Shown: positions 1 through 7,614, numbered from the stretch's first letter. The stretch: DNA of 26,088 bases from 1-14-2-50-31-20 sp965370315 (GCA_965370315.1 CBDUTO010000056.1:1-26088), one strand, 5' to 3'. The notes: generated by a model from the letters alone, not told the origin. Translations and numbers: made by a program.

Positions 1-485
1 ACAAGGGGTGATCTGTATATTCCAATATTTTGGGGAATGCAAACTGATATATTTAGTTTGACCCTGAATCGCTGGGTTTCTAATGAACGCTTTCCATGTA
101 AATCTATGCTAATCTTGAATATCTTCTCTAATCCTTTTTTACCTATACGTTTCCTAAAGTGAACTAAATCTGTTGGCTCTATCGGAAAGTTCCATTGAAA
201 AGTGGTAAATCCAGAAAAATATTGCCAATAGGGATTATGAACCCATGCTTCTACAACTGTTTCGTCTCCTAAATTGTAGATTTGTTTCAACAATAATAAC
301 GAAACCATGAGTCTTACTGGTTTGGAGGGACGTCCTATCTTTGAGTAAAGAGGAGCAAATTCTTTTTCTAAGTTTTTCCATGGTATTTTATTTGACAATT
401 TATAGAGTGAATCTTCTGGATTTAGTAAATCTTCTAAGTTTTGAAACAAAGTCATCTGAGAGCGATGGGGGCTATTGCCTTTCAT
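1..485 (-). mobile_element. Partial IS5/IS1182-type transposase (N-terminal part, runs off the left edge)
   Basis: Reading the minus strand from the ATG at 485 gives an open frame of about 161 codons that leaves the window. The N-terminus begins MKGNSPHRSQMTLFQNLEDL. Further in come GRPSKPVRLMVSLLLLKQIY (about 63-82) and WQYFSGFTTFQWNFP, then DLVHFRKRIGKKGLEKIF and HGK (H130). This succession is typical of the DUF772-type N-terminal domain of IS5/IS1182 DDE transposases. An AAAGGG ribosome binding site lies just upstream of the ATG (revcomp of 493-498), which fixes the start. After H130 the expected first catalytic-Asp block (D-T-T-V-Q type) is not visible; the frame reads RSLETQRFRVKLNISV, so this copy may be frameshifted or divergent. 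The second half and the left inverted repeat are outside the window. Family assignment is fairly sure, functionality doubtful. Confidence 0.75.
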
Positions 486-714
486 TAGATTTCCCTTTTT
501 CTGTGATTGTTTTGCAAGATGGTAGACTCAAGTTATTTAAATCTTGCATTTATGTCAATATCGCAAAGAGTGTATTGTCCCATTATCAAACCAATTTGTC
601 AGCTTTTAGTGCTTTTATGGATTGACTAAATAATTTATCAAATTAAGAAACTTTCCATTCGTTGGTTCGTCCTTATATATACGATTAATATAATTAAACG
701 GAAACGTCTAGAAA
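486..714. other. Intergenic: IS right flank and TetR upstream region
   Basis: This stretch separates the minus-strand transposase from the plus-strand TetR gene. It should contain the transposase promoter, the right end of the insertion sequence and the regulator promoter. I could not place the IS inverted repeat because the other end of the element is not in the window. The plus-strand open frame across 341-625 lies antisense to the transposase and is not a gene. No RNA gene was seen. Confidence 0.4.
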
Positions 715-1266
715 ATGCCAAAAATAGTAGCAAAAAAAGAAGATTGGATAAATTTAGGATACAGACTCTTTTCTGAACAAGGAGTTTCAGGAATTATTGT
801 TGAGAAAATGGCAGCAACATTGACGGTAAACAAATCAAGCTTTTACTGGCATTTTAAAACCAAGAAAGATTTTATTGAACAGTTAACTTTTTTTTGGATA
901 AATAATGAAACTGAGCGAATAATAAATCTAACTAATTGTAAAAAATCAGTACTACAAAAATTTAAAACACTTATCACATTAGCTTATAAACAAGATCCTT
1001 TTTTGGACTTTATATTCTATTTAAAAAGATATGCAAAAAAGGAGAAGAAAATTCAAATAATCATTGATAAAATTAATAACCAAAGAATAGAATATGCAAA
1101 TAATCTGTTACAAGAAATGGGTTATTCAAACCAAGATGCTAAGATTAAATCAACACTACTATACAAGCATTTTATAGGGTATCACGAAACCATTAGGTAT
1201 AAAAAACAAAATATCAATTATCAAAAAGAAGTTAGAATAGAATTAAATCAATTTATAAAGTATTAA
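715..1266 (+). CDS. TetR/AcrR-family transcriptional regulator
   Basis: This 183-residue protein has the usual TetR length. Residues about 8-53 form the DNA-binding helix-turn-helix: a first helix with GYRLFSEQGVSG, then IIVEKMAATLTVNKSSFYWHFKTKKDFIEQL. The recognition-helix pattern S-S-F-Y-W-H-F-K-T-K-K-D is the family hallmark. The rest (about 60-183) is predicted all-helical and would be the ligand-binding and dimerisation domain, with FYLKRYAKKEKKIQIIIDKI in its middle; the ligand cannot be told. It is followed after 55 bp by the truncated hydrolase gene, its most likely neighbour target, and it is probably autoregulated as is common in the family. It lies beside a transposase, so local transfer is possible. 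Family assignment is firm, target inferred. Confidence 0.9.
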   Translation: MPKIVAKKEDWINLGYRLFSEQGVSGIIVEKMAATLTVNKSSFYWHFKTKKDFIEQLTFFWINNETERIINLTNCKKSVLQKFKTLITLAYKQDPFLDFIFYLKRYAKKEKKIQIIIDKINNQRIEYANNLLQEMGYSNQDAKIKSTLLYKHFIGYHETIRYKKQNINYQKEVRIELNQFIKY

Positions 1267-1321
1267 ATAATAACAGTTTCTAACAAAGAAACCTGTGAGA
1301 AATATAAAATTAAGAGAAATT

Positions 1322-2080
1322 ATGAGAAGTAAAAAAGCATCAATTTTATTTGGATTAGTTATCATGTTATTTTTTTCTTTATGTCAGCTATCATATGGAC
1401 AAATGAAAACCGAAGAATTTATTTTTAAGTATGACGGTAAAAAGTATAGCGGACTTCTTGACTTACCCACAGATGAGAAACCATCAGCAATAGTAGTAAT
1501 GATTCATGGACACGGAAAAACTAATGTTGTAGAAAAAAACTGGTATGCAAAAATACGATCCAAGTTTGTGAGCACCGGAATTGCTGTTTGTATTTGGGAT
1601 AAAGCAGGTTGCGGAAAAAGTGAAGGTGAATATAAACATAATCAGTCCGTTCAGAGTAGCGCATATGAAGCATTAGCTGCTATTGAAGAATTAAGAAAGT
1701 TTAATATTGTGAATCCTGATAAAATCGGGCTGTGGGGAATAAGCCGTGCAGGTTGGATTTGTCCTTTAATCATCGAAGAAGATAAATCAATTGCATTTTG
1801 GATATCTGTTAGTGGAACAGATAACCTTGATAATTATCGATATTTACTCGAAAGTAACCTAAGAATTGAAGGTCGGACAGAACCTGAAATAGCAGTTTTA
1901 ATGTCCGAGTGGGATTATTGCAATAGATACTTAAGGGGTGGTAAGACATATGATGAATTCATTAAGGAAACTAAAAATCTTTTTGACGATCCCTATTGTA
2001 AAAAATTAGGTATGGGCGTAGATAGCGAAGATGATTTTATTAGTGTAATAAAGTATTACCAAATTGTAACCACAATATGA
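1322..2080 (+). CDS. Exported alpha/beta hydrolase, C-terminally truncated by an internal deletion
   Basis: I chose the ATG at 1322 over an in-frame GTG at 1295 because it opens a clean signal peptide (MRSKKASILFGLVIMLFFSL, cleavage near SYG-Q). The 252-residue product shows the front of an alpha/beta hydrolase: the oxyanion HGHG at about 62-65, CIWDKAGCGKSEG, and the nucleophile elbow GISRAG with Ser141. It continues through FWISVSGTDN and then stops after only about 110 residues beyond the serine. The catalytic Asp and His expected downstream are missing. The family tail is readable in another frame at 2077-2199, so this looks like the 5' part of a gene broken by deletion plus frameshift. 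It lies downstream of the TetR gene. Catalytic activity is unlikely. Confidence 0.8.
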   Translation: MRSKKASILFGLVIMLFFSLCQLSYGQMKTEEFIFKYDGKKYSGLLDLPTDEKPSAIVVMIHGHGKTNVVEKNWYAKIRSKFVSTGIAVCIWDKAGCGKSEGEYKHNQSVQSSAYEALAAIEELRKFNIVNPDKIGLWGISRAGWICPLIIEEDKSIAFWISVSGTDNLDNYRYLLESNLRIEGRTEPEIAVLMSEWDYCNRYLRGGKTYDEFIKETKNLFDDPYCKKLGMGVDSEDDFISVIKYYQIVTTI

Positions 2081-2199
2081 AGAAATGTGATACAGGTGGA
2101 CTATTTGAAGATTTGAAAAAATATGAATGGCAATCATGCGATGGATATTATGATACAATGTTTACATGGCTTAAAGAAAATGGATTTGTAAATAACTAA
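2077..2199 (+). pseudogene. C-terminal remnant of the broken alpha/beta hydrolase
   Basis: An ATG at 2077, overlapping the TGA of the preceding frame, opens 40 codons: MKKCDTGGLFEDLKKYEWQS followed by CDGYYDTMFTWLKENGFVNN. The second part looks like the C-terminal helix of an exported hydrolase (Y-D-T-M-x-x-W-L-K-E-N-G-F). It sits exactly where the 3' end of the upstream hydrolase gene should be, but out of frame. In alpha/beta hydrolases of this type the catalytic His comes shortly before such a tail, so the segment holding Asp and His appears to have been deleted. I judge it a remnant, not an independent gene. Recognition of the tail rests on memory of the family and was not checked by alignment. 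Confidence 0.6.
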
Positions 2200-2221
2200 C
2201 TATTAAAATAACGGGTAAATT

Positions 2222-3130
2222 ATGAAAAAAGCATTAGTAATTATTATTCTGTTTCTTATAGTCAAATTTTCATTTGGACAGCAATTTACCACTTTTAAAA
2301 GCTACTATTATAACCAAACCCCTCCGGGTGATTCAGCTGTTATTTTTGCCCCTGGAATATTTTCTCTTCCCGATCGTCTGGAATCAAATATTGTTTTCTC
2401 TCCAGATGGCAAGGAATGTTATTTTGGAATACTTGAAATCAATGATAACAAAGCTTCCTATAAAATTTATCAAAGTAAATATGTAAACAACAAATGGACG
2501 GAACAAGCAGAGGCCCCATTTTCAGTAAACAATAATGTTAGTAGTCCTTCTTTATCAGCAGATGGGAAAAGGCTTTTCTTTGTTAAAGAGGGTGATATTT
2601 GGAAAGTTGAACGCACACAAAAAGGATGGGGCGAACCGCAAGTTCTTCCTTCGCCAATCAATTCAGATTCTCGAGAAGGGGCTTATACAGAGACTACAGA
2701 TGGTGATATTTATATCTCCTCCAAACGTGACGGTGGATTTGGTAATACTGATAATTGGCGAATAAGACGTTTACCCGATCAATCATTACAGGCAGAAAAC
2801 CTTGGTTCAATATTGAACACAAGTCTTTTAGACTATAGTCCATTTATTGCTCCCGATGGATCATATCTTATATTTGGTTCATATCGTGGCCGTCGAGATG
2901 GACTTCTCTATATAAGTTTTAATAAAGGGAATGATGAATGGACTGCCCCAATCAATATGAATAGTTGTGGTGCTAAAGTCAATAATACAACAGCTCACCA
3001 TAGTAATCCCTCTCTTTCTCCGGAGGGTAAATTTTTATTTTTTAGACGCCATGAAGCAGATACTATTATGGATATTTACTGGGTGAATGCAGGAGTAATT
3101 AGTAATCTCAAAAAAGAAGTGTTTAATTAA
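2222..3130 (+). CDS. Exported PD40 (WD40-like/TolB-type) beta-propeller protein
   Basis: This 302-residue protein has a signal peptide (MKKALVIIILFLIVKFSFGQ, cleavage before or at Q). At least four PD40 repeats follow, each a strand pair around an S-P-D-G-K or related turn: IVFSPDGKECYFG (about 58-70), SPSLSADGKRLFFV, YSPFIAPDGSYLIFGS and NPSLSPEGKFLFFRR. It ends DIYWVNAGVISNLKK. This is the C-terminal propeller seen in TolB and in many exported Bacteroidota proteins, which bind peptides or act as scaffolds; no catalytic residues are visible. It is a paralog of the intact gene at 4472-5413 and of the remnants at 4348-4497 and 9190-9485. It lies between hydrolase genes and probably acts in the periplasm. 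Fold is sure, ligand unknown. Confidence 0.85.
   Translation: MKKALVIIILFLIVKFSFGQQFTTFKSYYYNQTPPGDSAVIFAPGIFSLPDRLESNIVFSPDGKECYFGILEINDNKASYKIYQSKYVNNKWTEQAEAPFSVNNNVSSPSLSADGKRLFFVKEGDIWKVERTQKGWGEPQVLPSPINSDSREGAYTETTDGDIYISSKRDGGFGNTDNWRIRRLPDQSLQAENLGSILNTSLLDYSPFIAPDGSYLIFGSYRGRRDGLLYISFNKGNDEWTAPINMNSCGAKVNNTTAHHSNPSLSPEGKFLFFRRHEADTIMDIYWVNAGVISNLKKEVFN
2261..2286 (+). repeat. 26-bp direct repeat, copy 1 (second copy 9228-9253)
   Basis: By eye, the 26 bases covering the end of the PD40 signal-peptide coding region (from GTCAAATTTTC to CAGCAATT) are identical to 9228-9253 in the decayed PD40 copy. The surrounding sequence is diverged. This shows recent common descent or gene conversion between these two PD40 loci, about 7 kb apart in direct orientation. 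Confidence 0.85.
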
Positions 3131-3186
3131 ATTAAGTCAATGCATCAAATAAGAATAATTTTTAATACAAAAAACTAGGATAAACA

Positions 3187-4347
3187 ATGAAAAACAAACA
3201 ATTTATGTTAAGTGCGATTCTTTTATTAGCACTATGCCTAACGAGAACACAGGCACAAAATACGCAAGAAATTACAAACGAATTTGTATTTGGAAAACAT
3301 TTTACGATTAATTCTCAAAAGATAGGCGAAGAGAGGGAATTCATTGTTTCGGTTCCTGATAATTATAATAATTCGAATAAAAAATATCCTGTTTTATATA
3401 CCATGGACGGTGATTGGAATTTTAAAATTGGCGTTATTGGCGGAATAAGATACTTGGAAATGCTTAGGGAAATGCCTGAAATTATTGTTGTTTCTGTCAA
3501 AAATACTGATCGAACTCGCGATGTGTTTCCGTGGATCCTGACTTCTAGAGATGGCTCAAAACGTGGTGGTGGGGCTGATAATTATCTTTCATTTTTTAGA
3601 GATGAGCTACAGCCTTTTATAAACGCAAATTATCGCACAGCTGATTACCGAATTCTATACGGTCAATCTAATAGCGCATTGACTACAGTTTATGAAATGT
3701 TGAAAAATCCACAAGCTTATAATGCATATATAGGGTCGAGTCCTTCTTTAATTAGGCCGTTCCGTGCCATCTCAGATTCATTGATAAGCAATTGGAATGG
3801 CGGTGAGAGATATCTACATATAATTGATGGCGGCATCGATTCACCATCACTTCTAGAGCGAAATATAAATTTTAAAAATAAAATCGATTCGATAAAACCT
3901 GCTGGGATAACAGCTGAATATACTTTACTTGCAAAAGAGGGGCACGTACCAAAAAATGCTTTAATCCTTGGGCTAAAAGATTTATTCTCTGGCTGGAAAT
4001 TTGACGAATCTTTAAGTGAAGAGACTTATTCTGCGTACATAAGCCATTACGAAATTCTAAGCCACAAATTCAACATCGATTTTGTGGCTCCTGAATACGA
4101 GCTTAATGCCTTTGGCTATAGACTTATGAATCAAAATGATAATACAAAAAAAGCTATTAAAGTATTTAAATATATTGTGGAAAAATACCCAACTTCTTGG
4201 AATGCTTATGATAGCCTTGGCGAAGCTTATTTGAAAAATGATGAAAAAAAACTGGCTCTGAAGAATTATAAAAAATCGATGGAGCTTAATTCTACAAACG
4301 AGAATGCAAAAGAAATAATTAGCAATTTAGAGAAAGAGTTAAACTAA
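3187..4347 (+). CDS. Exported esterase-like alpha/beta hydrolase with a C-terminal TPR tail
   Basis: The 386-residue product starts with a signal peptide (MKNKQFMLSAILLLALCL, cleavage near TQAQ). Residues about 35-280 resemble the putative-esterase family (PF00756, esterase D/Fes-like): REFIVSVPDNY, KYPVLYTMDGDWNF, the nucleophile elbow LYGQSNSALTTVYE (Ser161) and the catalytic-His context AKEGHVPKNALI (His253). The elbow reads G-Q-S-N-S where G-x-S-x-G is usual, so the last glycine is replaced. A TPR-type pair follows at about 320-386 (AIKVFKYIVEKYPTSWNAYD, then LGEAYLKNDEKKLALKNYKK). This esterase-plus-TPR layout is common in Bacteroidota. It probably hydrolyses an ester in the periplasm; the substrate is unknown. 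It is co-directional with the PD40 genes, 56 bp after the first. Confidence 0.85.
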   Translation: MKNKQFMLSAILLLALCLTRTQAQNTQEITNEFVFGKHFTINSQKIGEEREFIVSVPDNYNNSNKKYPVLYTMDGDWNFKIGVIGGIRYLEMLREMPEIIVVSVKNTDRTRDVFPWILTSRDGSKRGGGADNYLSFFRDELQPFINANYRTADYRILYGQSNSALTTVYEMLKNPQAYNAYIGSSPSLIRPFRAISDSLISNWNGGERYLHIIDGGIDSPSLLERNINFKNKIDSIKPAGITAEYTLLAKEGHVPKNALILGLKDLFSGWKFDESLSEETYSAYISHYEILSHKFNIDFVAPEYELNAFGYRLMNQNDNTKKAIKVFKYIVEKYPTSWNAYDSLGEAYLKNDEKKLALKNYKKSMELNSTNENAKEIISNLEKELN

Positions 4348-4497
4348 ATATATGGGAAATTTCTATTAATCGGGCATCATGAAGAATTGATGATTACGGA
4401 TGTTTACCGGGTTAGTGCAGGAGTTATAGAAAAGTTGAAAGATAAGGCTATGCAGGAACAGGATGTTTTTTATGAAAAAAACAACAATGAAAAATAA
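4348..4497 (+). pseudogene. C-terminal stub of a PD40 propeller gene
   Basis: Directly after, and in frame with, the esterase stop codon the sequence reads YGKFLLIGHHEELMITDVYR followed by VSAGVIEKLKDK. This parallels the end of the PD40 protein at 2222-3130 (EGKFLFFRRHEADTIMDIYW then VNAGVISNLKK): the last PD40 strand, the D-I/V-Y motif and the C-terminal helix. Only the last 30 or so residues remain. The frame runs on to a TAA at 4497, overlapping the start of the next PD40 gene. I read it as what is left of a PD40 gene deleted from its 5' side, possibly when the esterase arrived here. Confidence 0.65.
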
Positions 4498-5413
4498 TCT
4501 GATATTATTAATGTTTGTATTCAGCAGTTTTGTATATGGACAAGAATATACTGAACTCAAAGGATACTATCTAGGGCAGGCTCTGCCCGGAGAAACATCG
4601 GTGGTTTTCGCCCCCGGAATTGTTTCTGTTGATAGTACTGTCGAGCATGGCTACCCATCATTCTCTCCTGATGGCAATCTGGTTTTTTGGCAATCGAACC
4701 TACGCCATAAAGACAAGGAAACAGAATTATTCCTTAAAGTAATGCGTCGTGTGGATGGTCAATGGACAGAACCCGAAAGCTCTCCATACGGAAGTAAGCC
4801 CGCTTTTTCTCCAGATGGGAAACAGCTTTTTTATCTTCCTAAAAATCAAGAAGAAAAGGATCTCTGTTTTATAACAAAACAGGGTGAAGAATGGAGTGAT
4901 CCGAAAAGCACAAATCTCATTAAACGTTTCCCTGAATTGAAGTATCTGTATGGTCCATCTATCACAAATAATGGCACAATTTATTTTTTTGGGCACGCTG
5001 AAGGTTTAGGATCGATGAATAATTATGGCATTTATCGGTCAGAATTTATCAATGGGGTTTATGCAAAACCTGAATTACTACCGCCGACCATCAATGCTTC
5101 AGAGGGTGTTCTCAACTGGACTCCTTTTATTGCTCCCGACGAGAGTTACCTTTTGTTCTCCTCTGGTCGTCATAGTCAAGATAAATATGGCAGCGGTATA
5201 TTTATATGCTACCAAAGATCTGATGGAAGCTGGACAGAAGCCATAAACTTAGGCAAGAGTATCAATTCTGGCCGGCAGGAACGTTACCCATATGTATCTC
5301 CTGATGGTAAGTATCTATTTTTCACACGATGGGTCGCTCCTGGGAATGAAGATATTATGTGGGTGAGTGCAGAAATTATTAATGAATTAAGAGAAAAAAA
5401 TCTAACAAAATAA
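4472..5413 (+). CDS. Exported PD40 (WD40-like/TolB-type) beta-propeller protein, second copy
   Basis: In-frame ATGs lie at 4463, 4472 and 4487. I prefer 4472 because it gives MKKTTMKNNLILLMFVFSSF, a standard signal peptide ending VYG-Q, with AGGA about 8-10 nt upstream. The 313-residue protein shows PD40 turns at YPSFSPDGNLVFW, KPAFSPDGKQLFYL, YGPSITNNGTIYFFG, WTPFIAPDESYLLFSS and YPYVSPDGKYLFFTRW, ending NEDIMWVSAEIINEL. It is a full-length propeller and a paralog of 2222-3130. The mature N-terminus GYYLGQALPGETSVVFAPGI is shared with the decayed copy at 9190-9485. The likely place is the periplasm; no catalytic centre is visible. The gene ends 11 bp before the Ig-SUMF1 lipoprotein gene, so the two are probably co-transcribed. 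Confidence 0.85.
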   Translation: MKKTTMKNNLILLMFVFSSFVYGQEYTELKGYYLGQALPGETSVVFAPGIVSVDSTVEHGYPSFSPDGNLVFWQSNLRHKDKETELFLKVMRRVDGQWTEPESSPYGSKPAFSPDGKQLFYLPKNQEEKDLCFITKQGEEWSDPKSTNLIKRFPELKYLYGPSITNNGTIYFFGHAEGLGSMNNYGIYRSEFINGVYAKPELLPPTINASEGVLNWTPFIAPDESYLLFSSGRHSQDKYGSGIFICYQRSDGSWTEAINLGKSINSGRQERYPYVSPDGKYLFFTRWVAPGNEDIMWVSAEIINELREKNLTK

Positions 5414-5424
5414 AAGATGATAAA

Positions 5425-6525
5425 ATGAAAAAAAAAACAGTAATATTTTTTGCAATAATTGTTATTCCATTTTCACTTATAATGATAAGTTGCAGCGATG
5501 ATTCAACCGGACCGAATGACTCAACAGTCCCTGAAATTCAATTAACTTATCCGACCAATGATTTAGTATTACCTCAAGCCGAGGAAATACTAATAACAGC
5601 CGAAGCAACTGACAATGAAGCAGTGAAGAAAGTGATTTTCTATATTGACGAACAGCAACAATATGAGGATACTTCATCACCATATTCCTACAGTTGGAAC
5701 ACAATCGGATTATCCGGTACTGTTAATTTGTATTTAAAAGCAATTGATACAAACGAAAATGAAACATCAACAGATGTAATCTCAGTTACGATTGAATCTG
5801 GAGAAATGATTTTTGTTCAAGGTGGTACTTTCCAAATGGGCGATCATATTGGTGATGGTGAGAGTGATGAATTACCACTGCACGATGTAACTGTCTCTGA
5901 TTTTTATATCGGTAAATTTGAAGTTACACAAGAGGATTGGGAAAGCGTAATGGGATCTAATCCATCTCATGATTTTGGAGTAGGACCAAATCATCCTGTT
6001 TATTATGTTTCTTGGTATTCAGCAGTAGAGTATTGTAATGCGTTGAGCAATTTACAAGGATTAGATACCTGCTATACAATTAATGGTGCTGATGTAAGTT
6101 GGGATTACAGTAAAAATGGTTATAGACTTCCAACCGAAGCCGAGTGGGAATATGCTGCAAGGGGTGGAGTAAATCACATTGATAATTATAAATACAGTGG
6201 AACAACAGATAGTTTAGATGATTATGCCTGGTTTGATTCAAATTCAGGTCCGACTACTCACGAGGTTGGTACAAAATTACCGAATCAGTTAGGAATTTAT
6301 GATATGAGTGGTAATTTATGGGAATGGTGTTGGGATTGGTATGGTGACTATTCTCCAAATGCTCAAACAAATCCATCGGGTTCTGAATCAGGTATTGAAC
6401 GAATCAGGCGTGGAGGCAATTGGGGTTACGATGCCTATAACTGCCGTGTTTCAAATCGCTATGACTATGATCCGAGCACCTCGAGCCTCATTAATGGGTT
6501 TCGTCTTACTAGAATTGCGGAGTAA
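5425..6525 (+). CDS. Lipoprotein: Ig-like domain fused to a SUMF1/FGE-sulfatase-type domain
   Basis: The 366-residue protein has a lipoprotein signal with lipidated Cys23 (context IMISC) followed by DDSTGPNDS. Residues about 37-125 form an Ig-like module: PEIQLTYPTND, NEAVKKVIFYID, SYSWNT. Residues about 128-366 are a SUMF1 domain: MIFVQGGTFQMGD, ISDFYIGKFEVTQEDW-type strands, PVYYVSWYSAVEYCNALS, GYRLPTEAEWEYAARGG, GIYDMSGNLWEWCWDWYG and RRGGNWGYDAYNCRVSNR. In true formylglycine-generating enzyme two cysteines lie in this last block, five residues apart; here the first position is Tyr335 and only Cys340 remains, so sulfatase activation is unlikely. Such domains often serve as binding modules or modify other residues. 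It sits in a run of exported proteins, 11 bp after a PD40 gene. Fold firm, role unknown. Confidence 0.88.
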   Translation: MKKKTVIFFAIIVIPFSLIMISCSDDSTGPNDSTVPEIQLTYPTNDLVLPQAEEILITAEATDNEAVKKVIFYIDEQQQYEDTSSPYSYSWNTIGLSGTVNLYLKAIDTNENETSTDVISVTIESGEMIFVQGGTFQMGDHIGDGESDELPLHDVTVSDFYIGKFEVTQEDWESVMGSNPSHDFGVGPNHPVYYVSWYSAVEYCNALSNLQGLDTCYTINGADVSWDYSKNGYRLPTEAEWEYAARGGVNHIDNYKYSGTTDSLDDYAWFDSNSGPTTHEVGTKLPNQLGIYDMSGNLWEWCWDWYGDYSPNAQTNPSGSESGIERIRRGGNWGYDAYNCRVSNRYDYDPSTSSLINGFRLTRIAE

Positions 6526-6636
6526 ATATCCGGCTTCTACGGCATGAAAATATTCCATGCTAGAGATGCTACTGGAAGAGTTGGGGAACAGACTGTTATG
6601 AGTGGAATAGAAGAATTTAATTTGAATCACAACTAA
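6526..6636 (+). other. Unexplained 36-codon open stretch in frame after the SUMF1 stop
   Basis: Immediately after, and in frame with, the SUMF1 stop codon the sequence stays open for 36 codons, reading ISGFYGMKIFHARDATGRVG then EQTVMSGIEEFNLNHN and a TAA at 6636. It could also start at the ATG at 6544 (30 residues). I do not recognise it. It resembles a gene tail more than a free gene, so it may be a remnant like the PD40 stub, or chance. Confidence 0.3.
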
Positions 6637-6657
6637 AAAGATAAGAGGAAAAGTAAA

Positions 6658-7614
6658 ATGAAAGAATTTATTATCACAATGATATTGTTCACAGCTATAT
6701 GCTCAACTTATGCTCAAACTATTGAATGGAAAAAACTAGCTTCTCTTCCAGAAGGTTATTATAGTGGTGAAGCTGTTAGCCTGAACAATGAGATATATTT
6801 TGTAACAGGAAGAAATGACACTTCAAGAACCTCATTTTTTTACAAATTCAATCCCCAAAAGAATCTGTGGATAAAATTAGCTGATTTACCTGTGCCAATG
6901 ATGAACCTTGCCTTAGCGGCAGTAAAAGGGAAAATCTATGCCATTGGAGGTGACCTTTTTTTGAATGTGAATTATGAATACACACCTGAAACAAACGCAT
7001 GGAAATTACGAAGCCCTATGCCAACAGGCCGACAACATATTGATTGTGGTGTTTACGGAGATGATATTTATATAAGTGGTGGACTCACTTCATGGAAAAA
7101 TATTTCTAAAAAAACTGAAGTTTTTAATGTAGTTACAAACACTTGGACTGAGAAAGCATCTATTCCTTCTTTAAGAAATAATGCTGCAGTTGTAACCTTA
7201 GATTCTCTAATCTATGTAATTGGCGGTGCAGGCACTAAGGAAAATATTTATGGAGATATATGGACTGTCGAAACTTATAATGTAAACTCAGATAGTTGGG
7301 TGCAAAAAAACGATTTGCCTTTCATGTTATTTAAACCGGGAGTTGTTGTTGTGAATAATAAAATCATTGTTTTAGGTGGTCAAGCATTGATAAATGGTCA
7401 AGATGACTGTTCAAAAAAGGTACTTATTTATAAGCCAAAATCTGATCAATGGATAGAAACAACTCCTTTGCCGGCAAAGAATGTATTTTTTGGTTGTGCC
7501 TCAATTGGAAATAAAATCTATGTAATTGGCGGAACTGTTGGTGGTAATCCGAATTGGGATTCCTATACTGCAGTTTATGAAGGTGAGTTTATTACAAACA
7601 ATTCTAAAGATTAA
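6658..7614 (+). CDS. Exported Kelch-repeat beta-propeller protein
   Basis: The 318-residue product opens with a signal peptide (MKEFIITMILFTAICSTYAQ). Six Kelch blades follow, each with the hydrophobic strand, G-G turn and downstream W: NEIYFVTGRND, GKIYAIGGDLF, DDIYISGGLTS, SLIYVIGGAGT, NKIIVLGGQAL and NKIYVIGGTVG, with tryptophans in contexts such as NLWIKLADLP, NAWKLRSPMP and NTWTEKASIP. Six blades make one complete propeller. Kelch propellers mostly bind partners; a few (N-acetylneuraminate epimerase type) are enzymes, and nothing here decides between these. The gene ends 25 bp before a transglutaminase-like lipoprotein, so an operon is likely, and the two may work together in the periplasm. 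Fold is sure, function open. Confidence 0.88.
   Translation: MKEFIITMILFTAICSTYAQTIEWKKLASLPEGYYSGEAVSLNNEIYFVTGRNDTSRTSFFYKFNPQKNLWIKLADLPVPMMNLALAAVKGKIYAIGGDLFLNVNYEYTPETNAWKLRSPMPTGRQHIDCGVYGDDIYISGGLTSWKNISKKTEVFNVVTNTWTEKASIPSLRNNAAVVTLDSLIYVIGGAGTKENIYGDIWTVETYNVNSDSWVQKNDLPFMLFKPGVVVVNNKIIVLGGQALINGQDDCSKKVLIYKPKSDQWIETTPLPAKNVFFGCASIGNKIYVIGGTVGGNPNWDSYTAVYEGEFITNNSKD

Noticed and set aside
341..625. Plus-strand open frame of 94 codons near the left edge
   Set aside because: It lies antisense to the transposase N-terminus and its own upstream region; the minus-strand reading gives clear family motifs.
1295..1321. GTG start for the truncated hydrolase
   Set aside because: It adds nine charged residues before an otherwise standard signal peptide; the ATG at 1322 is better placed.
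5425..6525. Formylglycine-generating enzyme for sulfatases
   Set aside because: One of the two required cysteines is replaced by Tyr335 and no sulfatase gene lies in the window.
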